Shown here in pieces: positions 50,578 to 58,366 of a stretch of 64,000 bases of DNA (within the stretch, counting starts at the first letter, position 1; each line of letters begins with the position of its first letter). A model generated the notes under the pieces. It searched no databases and was not told the DNA's origin. It saw nothing but the letters and a program-made list of their open reading frames with translations. Made by a program: the position numbers and the translations under genes. This stretch comes from Saccharopolyspora spinosa NRRL 18395 (GTDB taxonomy: Bacteria; Actinomycetota; Actinomycetes; Mycobacteriales; Pseudonocardiaceae): the NCBI RefSeq assembly GCF_000194155.1, contig NZ_GL877878.1, forward strand, positions 648,435 to 712,434, in the 5' to 3' direction.

Positions 50578-50619
50578 GGTGCCCCGGGCGCGGAGCGTGA
50601 ACTCCGCACCCGGGGCACC
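50578..50619. terminator. 18-position hairpin between convergent genes
   Basis: GGTGCCCCGGG (50578-50588) and GCGGAG (50590-50595) pair with CTCCGC (50602-50607) and CCCGGGGCACC (50609-50619), one C-A mismatch, 6-base loop. Placed between the ends of the sqdB-like and tauE-like genes, it probably stops both transcripts. The 270-base gap holds no gene. Confidence 0.75.
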
Positions 50620-50714
50620 TACCGTGTGTCGGGGGGCTTCCACACGGTCTACCGAACAGTAACTCGTTCGGTTGATCCCTGCGATACGGCACGTGGGTAA
50701 AACTTCGCGGTGCG

Positions 50715-51620
50715 TCAGCGCACAACCGCTTCGGCGGATTGCTCGTCCACCCCGTCCAACTCGCGGCGTTCCGCCAAGATCACGCGCACGGTGTAGGCCA
50801 GCGCCGCTAGCCAGGCCACGACGATCGCCGCGTAGATGACGGTCGGCGACGGGGCGGGCAGGTCGAAGTTCTTGATCAGTGTCCGGGCGTTGGTCAGCAC
50901 GATCAGCCCACCGGCCCCGACCCCGATCAGCCGCATCGGCACGATGCGCACCAGGTAGGCGGCCAGCGGCGCGGCGATCACGCCGCCCACCAGCAGCGCA
51001 CCCACCGTGCTCCAGGACAGCTGCTGGTGCGACAGCGACGTCAGGAAGCCCAGGCTCGCCGCGGCGGCGATCAGGAACTCGCTGGTGTCCACCGAGCCGA
51101 CCACCTTGCGCGGCTCGACCCTGCCGGTGCTCAGCAGCGTCGGCGTCGCCACCGGGCCCCAGCCGCCGCCCCCGGTGGCGTCCACGAACCCGGCCACCAG
51201 GCCGAGCGGGGCCAGGAGCTTCGGGCTGACACCGGTGAGCTGGCGGCGCCGCAGCGGGCGGATCGCGAACCGCAGCAGCACGTAGATGCCGAGGGCGAGC
51301 AGGATCGTGGACATCCACGGCTCGGCGGCCTCGGTGGAGATGCTGCTCAGCGCGGTGGCGCCGAGGAACGCGCCGACGGCACCCGGCACGCCGAGGGTGA
51401 GCACCACTTTCCAGTCCACGTTGCCGAACTTCCAGTGCGACAGCCCGGAAGCGACCGAGGTGCCGAGCTCGGCGAGGTGCACCGACGCCGACGCCAGGGC
51501 CGGGGTCAGGCCCGCGGTGAGCAGGATCGTCGTCGAGGTCACCCCGTAGGCCATGCCGAGTGAGCCGTCGACCAGCTGCGCGACGAAACCACCGATCGCG
51601 AAGATCAGGAATGCTTGCAC
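50715..51620 (-). CDS. TauE/SafE-family sulfite/sulfonate exporter
   Basis: A 301-residue membrane protein with eight or nine helices and TauE/SafE repeats: GGFVAQLVDGSLGMAYGV and AGFVDATGGGGWGPVATPTLL. The family exports sulfite, sulfoacetate or related organosulfur anions. GTG 51620 follows GGAGA by 5 nt; upstream in-frame codons are in the leader. It is preceded by a 30-codon leader peptide of the sulfur-gene type and lies next to a sulfoquinovose-synthase-like gene, so control of sulfite level is the likely role. Confidence 0.88.
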   Translation of the reverse strand: MQAFLIFAIGGFVAQLVDGSLGMAYGVTSTTILLTAGLTPALASASVHLAELGTSVASGLSHWKFGNVDWKVVLTLGVPGAVGAFLGATALSSISTEAAEPWMSTILLALGIYVLLRFAIRPLRRRQLTGVSPKLLAPLGLVAGFVDATGGGGWGPVATPTLLSTGRVEPRKVVGSVDTSEFLIAAAASLGFLTSLSHQQLSWSTVGALLVGGVIAAPLAAYLVRIVPMRLIGVGAGGLIVLTNARTLIKNFDLPAPSPTVIYAAIVVAWLAALAYTVRVILAERRELDGVDEQSAEAVVR

Positions 51621-51658
51621 GATGTCTCCGTAGGTGCGTGGGGTGCGCGGGAGCGGTC

Positions 51659-51751
51659 TTATCGCGCGCGCCGACACCCTGCGGAGGTGACGCGGAGCAG
51701 GTCGACGTGGAGGCGCTGCACCAGCAGCCGCCACTGATCACCAGGCGTCAT
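51659..51751 (-). CDS. Leader peptide upstream of tauE-like gene
   Basis: A 30-residue frame, MTPGDQWRLLVQ then RLHVDLLRVTSAGCRRAR. The HVDLLR...SA.C pattern is that of the short putative leader peptides found in actinobacteria before sulfur-assimilation and cysteine genes. It ends 38 bases before the tauE-like GTG. Stalling at the Cys codon could sense cysteine supply and control the exporter. Its ATG overlaps the stop of another short frame (ATGA). Identification is from motif memory, not a search. Confidence 0.7.
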   Translation of the reverse strand: MTPGDQWRLLVQRLHVDLLRVTSAGCRRAR

Positions 51752-51918
51752 GCAAGACAGTGAAACAGATCCCGCGATCGAGCGGCACCGGCTCCCAGAG
51801 TGCGGGAAGGCCCCGGCGCGGTCTCGCGCGGTTTGTGCCCAAGGCCACTTGCGATGCGGATCGATCTCGCCGGTGGTGTGATCGACGCGGTCAGGTGCCG
51901 CCTCGCCACGGTGTCCAT
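51748..51918 (-). CDS. Possible 56-residue upstream ORF
   Basis: ATG 51918 has a good ribosome site (GAGGAG, 6 nt spacing) and the frame MDTVARRHLTASITPPARS... ends in a TGA that overlaps the leader-peptide ATG. Translation of this frame would reach the leader by coupling. No family recognised; it could be part of the attenuator. Confidence 0.4.
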   Translation of the reverse strand: MDTVARRHLTASITPPARSIRIASGLGHKPRETAPGPSRTLGAGAARSRDLFHCLA

Positions 51919-52317
51919 TGTGTACTCCTCGGGTCGCGGCAGTGGCGTGGGCGTCGGCTGCGCCCGGGGCACCCGGCCTGCTCGTCGCCGTTCCGGACCA
52001 GCGGCAACGGCACGGGGCTTGATCGTTTTGGCGAGGTTGCGGGCGGGCCGTCGGCGGCGCTCGGTCGAGCAGCGGATCTTTCCGGGCGGCCGTTATCTGA
52101 TGGACATCTTCATTGCGCACCGAGAGTGACATTTCGGGTGGGTATCGTAGGCCTTTTTTCCCCTAAACGAGTTAGAGGTTGCGCCTGTCGATAACCCTCA
52201 GCTACTTTCCGCTCGTACGTCACGGTTCGGTCACGCCGATGTCTCGCCCCCCGAGAGGCATCACCCGCAACCCCCCCCGGCGGGCAGCGACCGGATCCCC
52301 CGAGACGGAAGGTGAAG
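51919..52317. other. Intergenic region before M23 peptidase
   Basis: About 400 bases without a convincing gene; the open frames have shadow-like Arg/Pro-rich translations. A plus-strand TATCGT (about 52146-52151) followed by a T/C tract and TTAGAGG could be promoter sequence for the peptidase. A run of eight C (about 52271-52278) precedes the GGAAGG ribosome site at 52307-52312. Confidence 0.4.
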
Positions 52318-53121
52318 ATGGGCAAGCACTGCAAGGAGGGCGGCCATCCCCCGAAGGCCGCCCTCCCGGTCCGCAACAAGGTCGTCGCGACGGTGGTCGC
52401 CGGCGGCGCCTTCGCCGCGGTCGGTCAGCCGCTGGCAGCCGTCGCCGACCCCGAGCTGCCCGTGCACCCACTGGCCAGCTCGAAGAACCTGAGCCTGGCC
52501 GTCACCGGCACCGACACGAGCCCGGCCACGGTCCGGCTGCTCGGCAGCGAGGCCGCGACCGACTCGTACGCCGAGGCGCAGAAGGTCCAGAAGAGCGAGG
52601 CGATCGAGCAGTCCCGCGAAGCCGACCGCGCAGAGGCCGAGCGGGCGGAGGCTGCCCGCGTTGAGGCTGCCCGCGTGGAGGCCGAGCGGGCCGCGGCCGA
52701 GGCCAAGCGAGCGGCCGAGGAGCGGGAGCGGAAGGCGCGCGGCTTCGTCAAGCCCGCCGAAGGCACCTTCACCTCCGGCTTCGGCTCGCGTTGGGGCACC
52801 AGCCACCGGGGCATCGACATCGCCAACAAAATCGGCACCACGATCCGGTCGGTGGCCGCAGGCAAGGTCATCGACGCCGGCCCGGCCAGCGGCTTCGGGC
52901 TGTGGATCCGGGTGCAGCACAACGACGGCACGATCACCGTCTACGGCCACATCAACACCATCGAGGTCAGCGTCGGCCAGCAGGTCGGTGCGGGCGACAA
53001 GATCGCCACGATGGGCAACCGCGGCCAGTCCACCGGCCCGCACCTGCACTTCGAGGTGATCGAGAACGGCATCAAGATCAACCCGCTGCCCTGGTTGAAC
53101 GAGCGCGGCATCGAGGTGTAA
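52318..53121 (+). CDS. Secreted M23-family peptidoglycan peptidase
   Basis: A 267-residue protein: signal or anchor segment at about 20-45 (NKVVATVVAGGAFAAVGQP), a charged Glu/Ala/Arg coiled coil at about 95-142, then a LytM domain. Zinc ligands and catalytic residues are visible as His163 and Asp167 (HRGIDIAN), His211 (YGHINT) and His242-x-His244 (HLHFE). It cleaves peptide cross-bridges in the cell wall, or, like EnvC/NlpD, regulates amidases through its coiled coil. GGAAGG lies 5 nt before ATG 52318. A strong intrinsic terminator follows. Confidence 0.9.
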   Translation: MGKHCKEGGHPPKAALPVRNKVVATVVAGGAFAAVGQPLAAVADPELPVHPLASSKNLSLAVTGTDTSPATVRLLGSEAATDSYAEAQKVQKSEAIEQSREADRAEAERAEAARVEAARVEAERAAAEAKRAAEERERKARGFVKPAEGTFTSGFGSRWGTSHRGIDIANKIGTTIRSVAAGKVIDAGPASGFGLWIRVQHNDGTITVYGHINTIEVSVGQQVGAGDKIATMGNRGQSTGPHLHFEVIENGIKINPLPWLNERGIEV

Positions 53122-53135
53122 CCCCCCCAAGACCG

Positions 53136-53179
53136 CCGCCCGGGACCCAAAACCCCCGACGGGCCCCGGGCGGTTTTTT
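53136..53179 (+). terminator. Intrinsic terminator after M23 gene
   Basis: CCGCCCGGG (53136-53144) pairs perfectly with CCCGGGCGG (53165-53173), followed directly by six T (53174-53179). It starts 15 bases after the peptidase stop and is the most canonical terminator in the window. Confidence 0.88.
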
Positions 53180-53199
53180 CACGGCCGCTCAAGGCGGCC

Positions 53200-54018
53200 C
53201 TAGTTCTTGCCGACCTTCTCGGTGGGTTGTTCCTCTTCGAGGCGTTGGCGGAGCCAGCCGAGGGTCCGGGCCAGCAGCCGGGACACGTGCATCTGGGAGA
53301 TGCCGATCTGCTCGGCTATCTGCGTCTGGGTCATGCCGCGGAAAAACCGCATCACCAGGATTCGGCGCTCCCGGTCCGGCAGGTCCTCCAGCAGCGGCCG
53401 GACCATCTCGCGGTTCTCCACCTCGGCCAGCTCCGTGTCGTCGGAGCCGATCGCGTCGCCGAGCGGGATCTCGTCGGTGTCGGTGAGCAGCTCGTCCAGC
53501 GAAGCGCTGCGGTAGGCGTTGCCCGCCTCCAGGCCGCGGTAGACGTCGTCGGTGCTGATTCCCAGGTGCTTGGCGAGTTCGCTCGGCGTCGGCGCCCGGC
53601 CCAGCTCCTGGGACAGCCGGGCGATCGCCGCCGACACCGACAGGTGCAGCTCCTGCAGCCGGCGCGGCATCCGCACCGCCCAGCCGGTGTCCCGGAAGTG
53701 CCTGCGGACCTCGCCCATGATCGTCGGCACCGCGTAGGACAGGAAGTCCACCCCGCGCTCCGGGTCGAACCGGTCCACCGCGTTGATCAGGCCCAGCGTG
53801 GCGACCTGGGTGAGGTCCTCCTGGGACTCGCCGCGGTGGCTGAAACGCCGGGCGATGTGCTCGGCCACCGGCAGGTGCTCGGTGACCAGCGTTTCACGGA
53901 GCCCGGAACGCCGCGGATCCTGCTTGCCGAGCTTCGCGAGCTCGCGGAAGAGCGGCGCCAGCCGGTCGTAGCGCTCGTTGCGCGAATGCGTGGTCGGCTT
54001 GGAATCCGCTCGTTTCAC
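53200..54018 (-). CDS. RNA polymerase sigma factor, SigB/SigF/SigG type
   Basis: A 272-residue group 3 sigma factor: region 2 (EHIARRFSHRGESQEDLTQVATLGLINAVDRFDP, quoted only in part here as DLTQVATLGLINAVDRFD), region 3 (LGRAPTPSELAKHLGIS) and region 4 (DLPDRERRILVMRFFRGMTQ, SQMHVSRLLARTL). Such factors direct stress, envelope or sporulation genes and are held by an RsbW-like anti-sigma kinase. GTG 54018 overlaps the stop of the adjacent anti-sigma-like gene (GTGA), so the pair is co-translated. The anti-sigma gene is frameshifted in this sequence, which would leave the factor unrestrained if real. Confidence 0.92.
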   Translation of the reverse strand: MKRADSKPTTHSRNERYDRLAPLFRELAKLGKQDPRRSGLRETLVTEHLPVAEHIARRFSHRGESQEDLTQVATLGLINAVDRFDPERGVDFLSYAVPTIMGEVRRHFRDTGWAVRMPRRLQELHLSVSAAIARLSQELGRAPTPSELAKHLGISTDDVYRGLEAGNAYRSASLDELLTDTDEIPLGDAIGSDDTELAEVENREMVRPLLEDLPDRERRILVMRFFRGMTQTQIAEQIGISQMHVSRLLARTLGWLRQRLEEEQPTEKVGKN

Positions 54019-54448
54019 ACGTGGGCCGTCCGTCCCTTGGTCAACTCGATCCGCACCAGGTGGCTGCCGTTGGCAGCTGGATCCGACTCGACCGAGGTTG
54101 ACACAACGTCGGCCAACGCGCTCAGCACGCGCCAGCTGAAGGTGTCCTTGCGGGGTCCGAACGCATCGTCGCTGATCACTTCGCCGACAGCCGGTCGCCG
54201 CCGGTGCGGAACCGGCAGACCAGCGTCGCCTCTGGGGCGGCCAGCCGGACCAGCGACGAGCACGCTTCGTCGACGGCCAAGCGCAGGTCGGCGATCGAGT
54301 CGACGTCGTAGTCGGCGCGCATCGCGAGGTCGCCTACGACGGCTCGCATCACCGCCAGCTGAGCGGCTTCGGCGGCGATGCGGACCTCGACCAGGTTCGT
54401 CGCGGCTGTCTCCGGCTCGACGTGCGCGAGCTCGCGTTCCACGCTCAT
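54015..54448 (-). pseudogene. RsbW-like anti-sigma factor, frameshifted
   Basis: Two frames together encode a GHKL ATPase-type anti-sigma factor. ATG 54448 starts MSVERELAHVEPETAATN and runs through RLAVDEACSSLVRLA (the N-box region) to GGDRLS, then stops at 54176. A second frame carries on with GEVISDDAFGPRKDTFSWRV and ends at 54015, overlapping the sigma gene. The span is 434 nt; one added base (near 54183-54187, TCGGC where TCCGGC would be expected) gives an intact 144-residue protein. A sequence error is as likely as a true null. Confidence 0.75.
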
Positions 54449-54542
54449 CCCGGGCCACCTCGTCTCGGTCGGTGCGGGGCACACCTCACTCACAGTCACC
54501 TGGTACCCGAGGCCCGCACCGAACAAACGGACGCCCGCGCGA

Positions 54543-55153
54543 CTACACCAGAGTGGTCCAGTAGTCCCAGAACGCCTGCAGGATCAGGACCACGATCACC
54601 AGATACCACACCACGAGCACCACGCTGTGGAACTGGCGCAGCGCCGCGCCGAGGGACTTGCTGCCGCCGAAGTCAGCGTCGTGTACCAGAACAGCGGGAT
54701 CGTCACGATCCACACGATCATGCAGTACGGGCACAGCGCGCCGATCTCGTAGAGGCTCTGCACCACCAGCCAGTGGATGAAGGCGACCGCGAGGGTGGTG
54801 CCGAGCTGCATGCCCAGCCAGAACCAGCGCGGCGGCCGGAATCCGGCCAGCACCACCACCCCGGCGGTGACCACGACCGGGAACGACGCCACCCCGATCA
54901 GCGGGTTCGGGAACCCGACCACCGCTGCTTGGGCGCTGTCCATCACCGAGCCGCACGAGATGATCGGGTTGATGCTGCAGGTCGGCACGTAGCCGGGGTT
55001 GGCCAGCTTCTGCAGCTTCTCCAGGGTCAGCGCGAACGAGCCCGCGAACCCGATCACGCCACCCACGACGTACAGCCAGCCGAGGCCGCGGGGGAGGCCG
55101 CTCGACTCGGGCGCCCTGGCAGGGGCCGGTTCGACGGCGTGGGCGGCGGTCAC
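54543..55153 (-). pseudogene. Vitamin K epoxide reductase-like protein, frameshifted
   Basis: A VKOR-family membrane protein that re-oxidises a DsbA-like partner with quinone. From GTG 55153 (overlapping the dsbA-like stop, GTGA) come four membrane helices, CSINPIISCGSVMDS (conserved Cys pair) and ALCPYCMIVW (CxxC). After LFWYTTLT the frame shifts. The C-terminal helix VVLVVWYLVIVVLILQAFW is in another frame ending at 54543. One missing base near 54673 (GCTGACTTC for GCTGAACTTC) explains it; the 611-nt span is one short of a multiple of three. Possibly a sequence error. Confidence 0.78.
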
Positions 55154-55908
55154 TTCACGAGCTCCTTGTCGAGCTCGCTGCGGAAGGCGTTGCTGAGCTC
55201 CTGGTAGGTCTTGACGTTGCCCGCGTCGAACTCTTTGCCGTTGACGAAGATCGTCGGCGTGCCCTGCACCCCGGCCTTGTTGCCGTCGGCGGTGTCGGCG
55301 TCGATCTTGGCGTTGACCTGAGGCGAGTTCATGTCCTGGTGGAACTTGTCCAGGTCCAGGCCGATCTGCTCGGCGTACTGGTCGAACAGTCCGCGGGCCT
55401 TGGCCTCGTCGGTGCTGACGTTCTGGCCGTCGGCGGCGAGTGCCCAGGCGTCGTAGTTGTCGTAGAGGGCGTGGTACATCTCGCTGAACTTGCCCTGCAG
55501 CGCGGCGGCCTCGGCGGCCTGCGCGGCCGGCCGGGCCAGCGGGTGGACGTCCAGCGGGAAGTTGCGGGCGACGAAGGTGATCTTGCCCGCGTAGTCCTTC
55601 TCGACCTGCTTGGTCAGCGCCTCGTAGTACTGGTGGCAGGCCGGGCACTGGTAGTCGAGGAACTCGACGACGGTGACCCGGCTTTCGGGCGCCGACGTCA
55701 GCACGTTGCTGTCCGGCTTGCGCAGGATCTCGGCGGCCACCACGTTCGCACCGCCGGCGGAATTGGAGGGGTTGTTGTCCGCCCCGCCGCGGCTGAACAT
55801 CAGGACGCCGCCGATCACCACCACGGCGACGATCACCACCACGATGGTGAGGATCACGTTCGTGGACAGCCCGCTCTTCTGGGTCACCAGATTCTTGTTC
55901 TTCGACAT
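55150..55908 (-). CDS. Membrane-anchored DsbA-like thiol oxidoreductase
   Basis: A 252-residue extracytoplasmic thioredoxin-fold protein: N-terminal membrane anchor (about 15-38), Gly/Asn/Ser linker, active site Cys88-Pro-Ala-Cys91 (FLDYQCPACHQYY), helical insertion, and the cis-Pro loop GVQGTPTIFVNGK. It forms disulfides in exported proteins and is re-oxidised by the VKOR protein encoded next in the operon (GTGA overlap). GAAAG lies upstream of ATG 55908. The DsbA-VKOR pair is standard for actinobacteria. Confidence 0.93.
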   Translation of the reverse strand: MSKNKNLVTQKSGLSTNVILTIVVVIVAVVVIGGVLMFSRGGADNNPSNSAGGANVVAAEILRKPDSNVLTSAPESRVTVVEFLDYQCPACHQYYEALTKQVEKDYAGKITFVARNFPLDVHPLARPAAQAAEAAALQGKFSEMYHALYDNYDAWALAADGQNVSTDEAKARGLFDQYAEQIGLDLDKFHQDMNSPQVNAKIDADTADGNKAGVQGTPTIFVNGKEFDAGNVKTYQELSNAFRSELDKELVK

Positions 55909-56082
55909 GGCGTGCTTTCACCTTCGGCGCTCGGGCCCGCTCACGCGGTGGGGACGGCAATCCCAGTTTCTCGCATTAACCCGAATGGGGATTCTGGCGG
56001 GGGTGAAACTCACAGGTCATTCACAGCTCGTTCTCAGCTCGGCTGGTTTGCCCGATCGAGAAGAACGGGTATTCATCAATCG

Positions 56083-57078
56083 ATGAACGATCCCTTGCGC
56101 CTGCTCGACGGCGCCGAACGCGGTGAACTGCGGTCCTGGTCCGGCGGAACCTGGCACGAGCCCGCGCTGGCGACGCTGACCGACCACCGGTTCTCCGACC
56201 CGGACTGGATCTTCGAGCGCAAGCTCGACGGGGCGCGGGTGATCGCCGGCTGCGACGGGGACCGGCCGGTGCTGTGGTCGCGCAACCACAAGCGGGTCGA
56301 CGCCGCGTACCCGGAGATCATCGACGCGCTCGCCGAACAGGGCGCCGACCGGTTCGTGCTGGACGGCGAGATGGTCGCGTTCGAGGGCGACCAGACGAGC
56401 TTCGCCCGGCTGCAGAAGCGCATCAACCTCACCGATCCGCGCGCGGCCCGCCGCACCGGCGTGGCGGTCTATTACTACGTGTTCGACCTGATCGCCTTCG
56501 GCGGCGTGGACCTGACGGACCTGTCGCTGCGCACCCGGAAACGCCTGTTGCGCGAGTGCTTCGACTTCACCGATCCGCTGCGGTTCAGCGAACACCGGGC
56601 CGGCAACGGCGAGGAGTTCTACCGCGAAGCGTGCCGCCGCGGCTGGGAGGGCCTGATCGCCAAGCGCGCGGACCGGCCCTACCGCGGCGGGCGCAGCCGC
56701 GACTGGTTGAAGTTCAAGTGCGTCGCCGACCAGGAATTCGTCATCGGCGGCTACACCGACCCCAAGGGCTCCCGGTTCGGTTTCGGAGCGTTGCTGGTCG
56801 GCTACTACGCGGATTCGCGGCTGCGCTACGCGGGCAAGGTCGGCACCGGCTACGACGAGCGGACGCTGCGCGATCTGCGCGGCAAGCTCGACGAGCTGGC
56901 CCGCGACAGCTCACCGTTCGCCGACCCGGTGGCCGAGCGCGACGTGCACTGGGTGGCACCGGAGCTGGTAGCCCAGGTCGGCTTCACCGAGTGGACCGGC
57001 GACGGCAAGCTGCGGCATCCCCGCTTCTCGGGGCTGCGCAACGACAAACGTCCGCAGGACGTGGTCCGCGAGGCTTAG
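56083..57078 (+). CDS. ATP-dependent DNA ligase, LigC/LigD-ligase type
   Basis: A 331-residue stand-alone DNA ligase: nucleotidyl-transferase motif I with Lys47 (FERKLDGARV), VLDGEMVAF (motif III/IIIa), GLIAKRADRPY (motif IV), DWLKFKC (motif V), then an OB-fold (VIGGYTDPKG, YAGKVGTGY). It seals nicks, probably in repair such as end joining; no Ku or polymerase gene is adjacent. ATG 56083 lacks a ribosome site and lies 7 nt after TATTCA, so it may be leaderless. It ends 4 bases inside a convergent small gene. Confidence 0.9.
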   Translation: MNDPLRLLDGAERGELRSWSGGTWHEPALATLTDHRFSDPDWIFERKLDGARVIAGCDGDRPVLWSRNHKRVDAAYPEIIDALAEQGADRFVLDGEMVAFEGDQTSFARLQKRINLTDPRAARRTGVAVYYYVFDLIAFGGVDLTDLSLRTRKRLLRECFDFTDPLRFSEHRAGNGEEFYREACRRGWEGLIAKRADRPYRGGRSRDWLKFKCVADQEFVIGGYTDPKGSRFGFGALLVGYYADSRLRYAGKVGTGYDERTLRDLRGKLDELARDSSPFADPVAERDVHWVAPELVAQVGFTEWTGDGKLRHPRFSGLRNDKRPQDVVREA

Positions 57079-57227
57079 CGGTTGACGCTGCTGATGAGCG
57101 TTTGTCTGGCCGCCGGCTGTACCGAGGTTTCCGATTGCGGGGGGCTCCACGTCGCGAGCAGAACGGTCGTCACGACCGTCAATACCGTTCCGACAACCGA
57201 CACGAAGGTGCGGCTGTTGCTCTGCAT
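57075..57227 (-). CDS. Small membrane protein
   Basis: A 50-residue frame, MQSNSRTFVSVVGTVLTVVT then TVLLATWSPPQSE: one membrane helix followed by a short polar tail (QPAARQTLISSVNR). GGGGG lies about 8 nt before ATG 57227. It is convergent with the ligase gene, with a 4-nt overlap of stops. No family recognised. Confidence 0.5.
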   Translation of the reverse strand: MQSNSRTFVSVVGTVLTVVTTVLLATWSPPQSETSVQPAARQTLISSVNR

Positions 57228-57322
57228 GGCAAATGCCCCCGATTTCTCGCGTACGAACAAGGCGAATGCGGCGAACGTCACTCAGGCGTCCCACCCTGGT
57301 GTCGCCACGAGGGGGAGCAACG

Positions 57323-58042
57323 TTAGCGACCCGGTTCATGTTCCCGGTGTGATGCGGAACTCCCTGGTGGGGGTGGGTTTTCGGGCGACTCGGCCCACAT
57401 CCCCCGTTGCTGCAGGTGATGGATCAGCAACTGTCCGGTACAGGTGATGTGCTGGTACATCGCGGCGCGTGATCCTGCCTGGTCCCGGAGCCGCAACGCG
57501 GCCAGCAACGCCTGATGGTCGGTCGCGGCCATCTCCCGCCAGCCCGGCACGTCGACGGTGGTGCTGCGCGGCGTGTAGTGCATCGCGATTCCGAGGAACC
57601 AGGCCAGTTTCGGCGAATCCGCGGCCAGCCAGACCACGGCGTGGAAGCGGGTCACCAGTTCGCCCATGTCGAGCAGCGTGAACTGGCACGCGGTCTGGAT
57701 TTCCTCTTGGAGCGCACCGAGTTCGGCGAGCCGTTCGGCGTCGATCTGGTGCGCCGCGCGGGCCGCGAGCTCGCCCGCGATGGTGGCCTGCACCCGGTGG
57801 GCGTCCTCGAAGTCCTGCCGGCTCAGCGACGCCACGGTGAACCCGCGGCGCGGTTCGAGGTCGACGAAGCCCTCGCCGCGCAGTGCCAGCAGCGCCTCCC
57901 GCACCGGTGTGACGCTGACGCCGAGTTGTTCGGCGAGGCGTTCCAGGTGCAGGTGCTCGCCCTGCCGCAGCCGGCCGGTCATGATCCGTTCCCGCAGCCG
58001 ACCGGCCAGCTCGTCGGGAAGCCGGGGGGAACGTGCCGGCAT
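57323..58042 (-). CDS. GntR-family (FadR subfamily) regulator
   Basis: A 239-residue regulator: winged HTH at about 8-72 (LPDELAGRLRERIMTGRLRQG, LAEQLGVSVTPVREALLALRGEG) and an alpha-helical FCD ligand domain (about 85-215), whose metal-binding His residues include FHAVVW and HQALLA. It senses a carboxylate and usually represses a neighbouring catabolic gene. I chose ATG 58042; GTG 58057 is an alternative, and neither has a clear ribosome site. The next gene on the other side is a decayed thioesterase, so its original target may be gone. Confidence 0.87.
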   Translation of the reverse strand: MPARSPRLPDELAGRLRERIMTGRLRQGEHLHLERLAEQLGVSVTPVREALLALRGEGFVDLEPRRGFTVASLSRQDFEDAHRVQATIAGELAARAAHQIDAERLAELGALQEEIQTACQFTLLDMGELVTRFHAVVWLAADSPKLAWFLGIAMHYTPRSTTVDVPGWREMAATDHQALLAALRLRDQAGSRAAMYQHITCTGQLLIHHLQQRGMWAESPENPPPPGSSASHREHEPGR

Positions 58043-58137
58043 CGCCGCGTTGATCACCGCTCGGCCGCCCCGCGCGACGTCGATGTACCGGTTGTGTCGC
58101 CTGTCACGTGCAACTTGATACCACCTGCCGGGAGTAG

Positions 58138-58315
58138 TTGACTTTGGTCCTGGACGTTCCCCGCCCGCAGGACCTGCTCGACCTCGCCGAGCCGGACGCG
58201 ACATGCGGGCCGCCGCCCCGACCGAACTCATCGAGTACGCGGCAACGTCTTCGACCGTTCCGGCCGCCACGTCGCGACCGTCGCGCAGGAAGGACCGCTG
58301 CGTATCGAGCGGTGA
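58138..58315 (+). pseudogene. Remnants of an acyl-CoA thioesterase gene
   Basis: The end (58238-58315) reads RGNVFDRSGRHVATVAQEG then PLRIER and TGA, very like the C-terminus of the TesB protein at 27653 (FFSRDGQLVATVVQEGLL). A leading frame from TTG 58138, MTLVLDVPRPQDLLDLAEPD, could be what is left of the N-terminus. About 240 codons are missing. Internal deletion of a second tesB-like copy is the simplest reading. Confidence 0.5.
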
Positions 58316-58366
58316 AAGGACTGTTTCCGGGCGGGGAGGGTTGGGCAGGCCGGTATCGTCCTGGGC

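Noticed and set aside
52130..52317. c-di-AMP (ydaO-type) riboswitch before the M23 gene
   Set aside because: Such switches often precede actinobacterial cell-wall hydrolases, but I could not find the conserved core elements in this leader.
53227..54564. 445-codon plus-strand frame
   Set aside because: It is antisense to the sigma factor and anti-sigma genes and lacks domain features.
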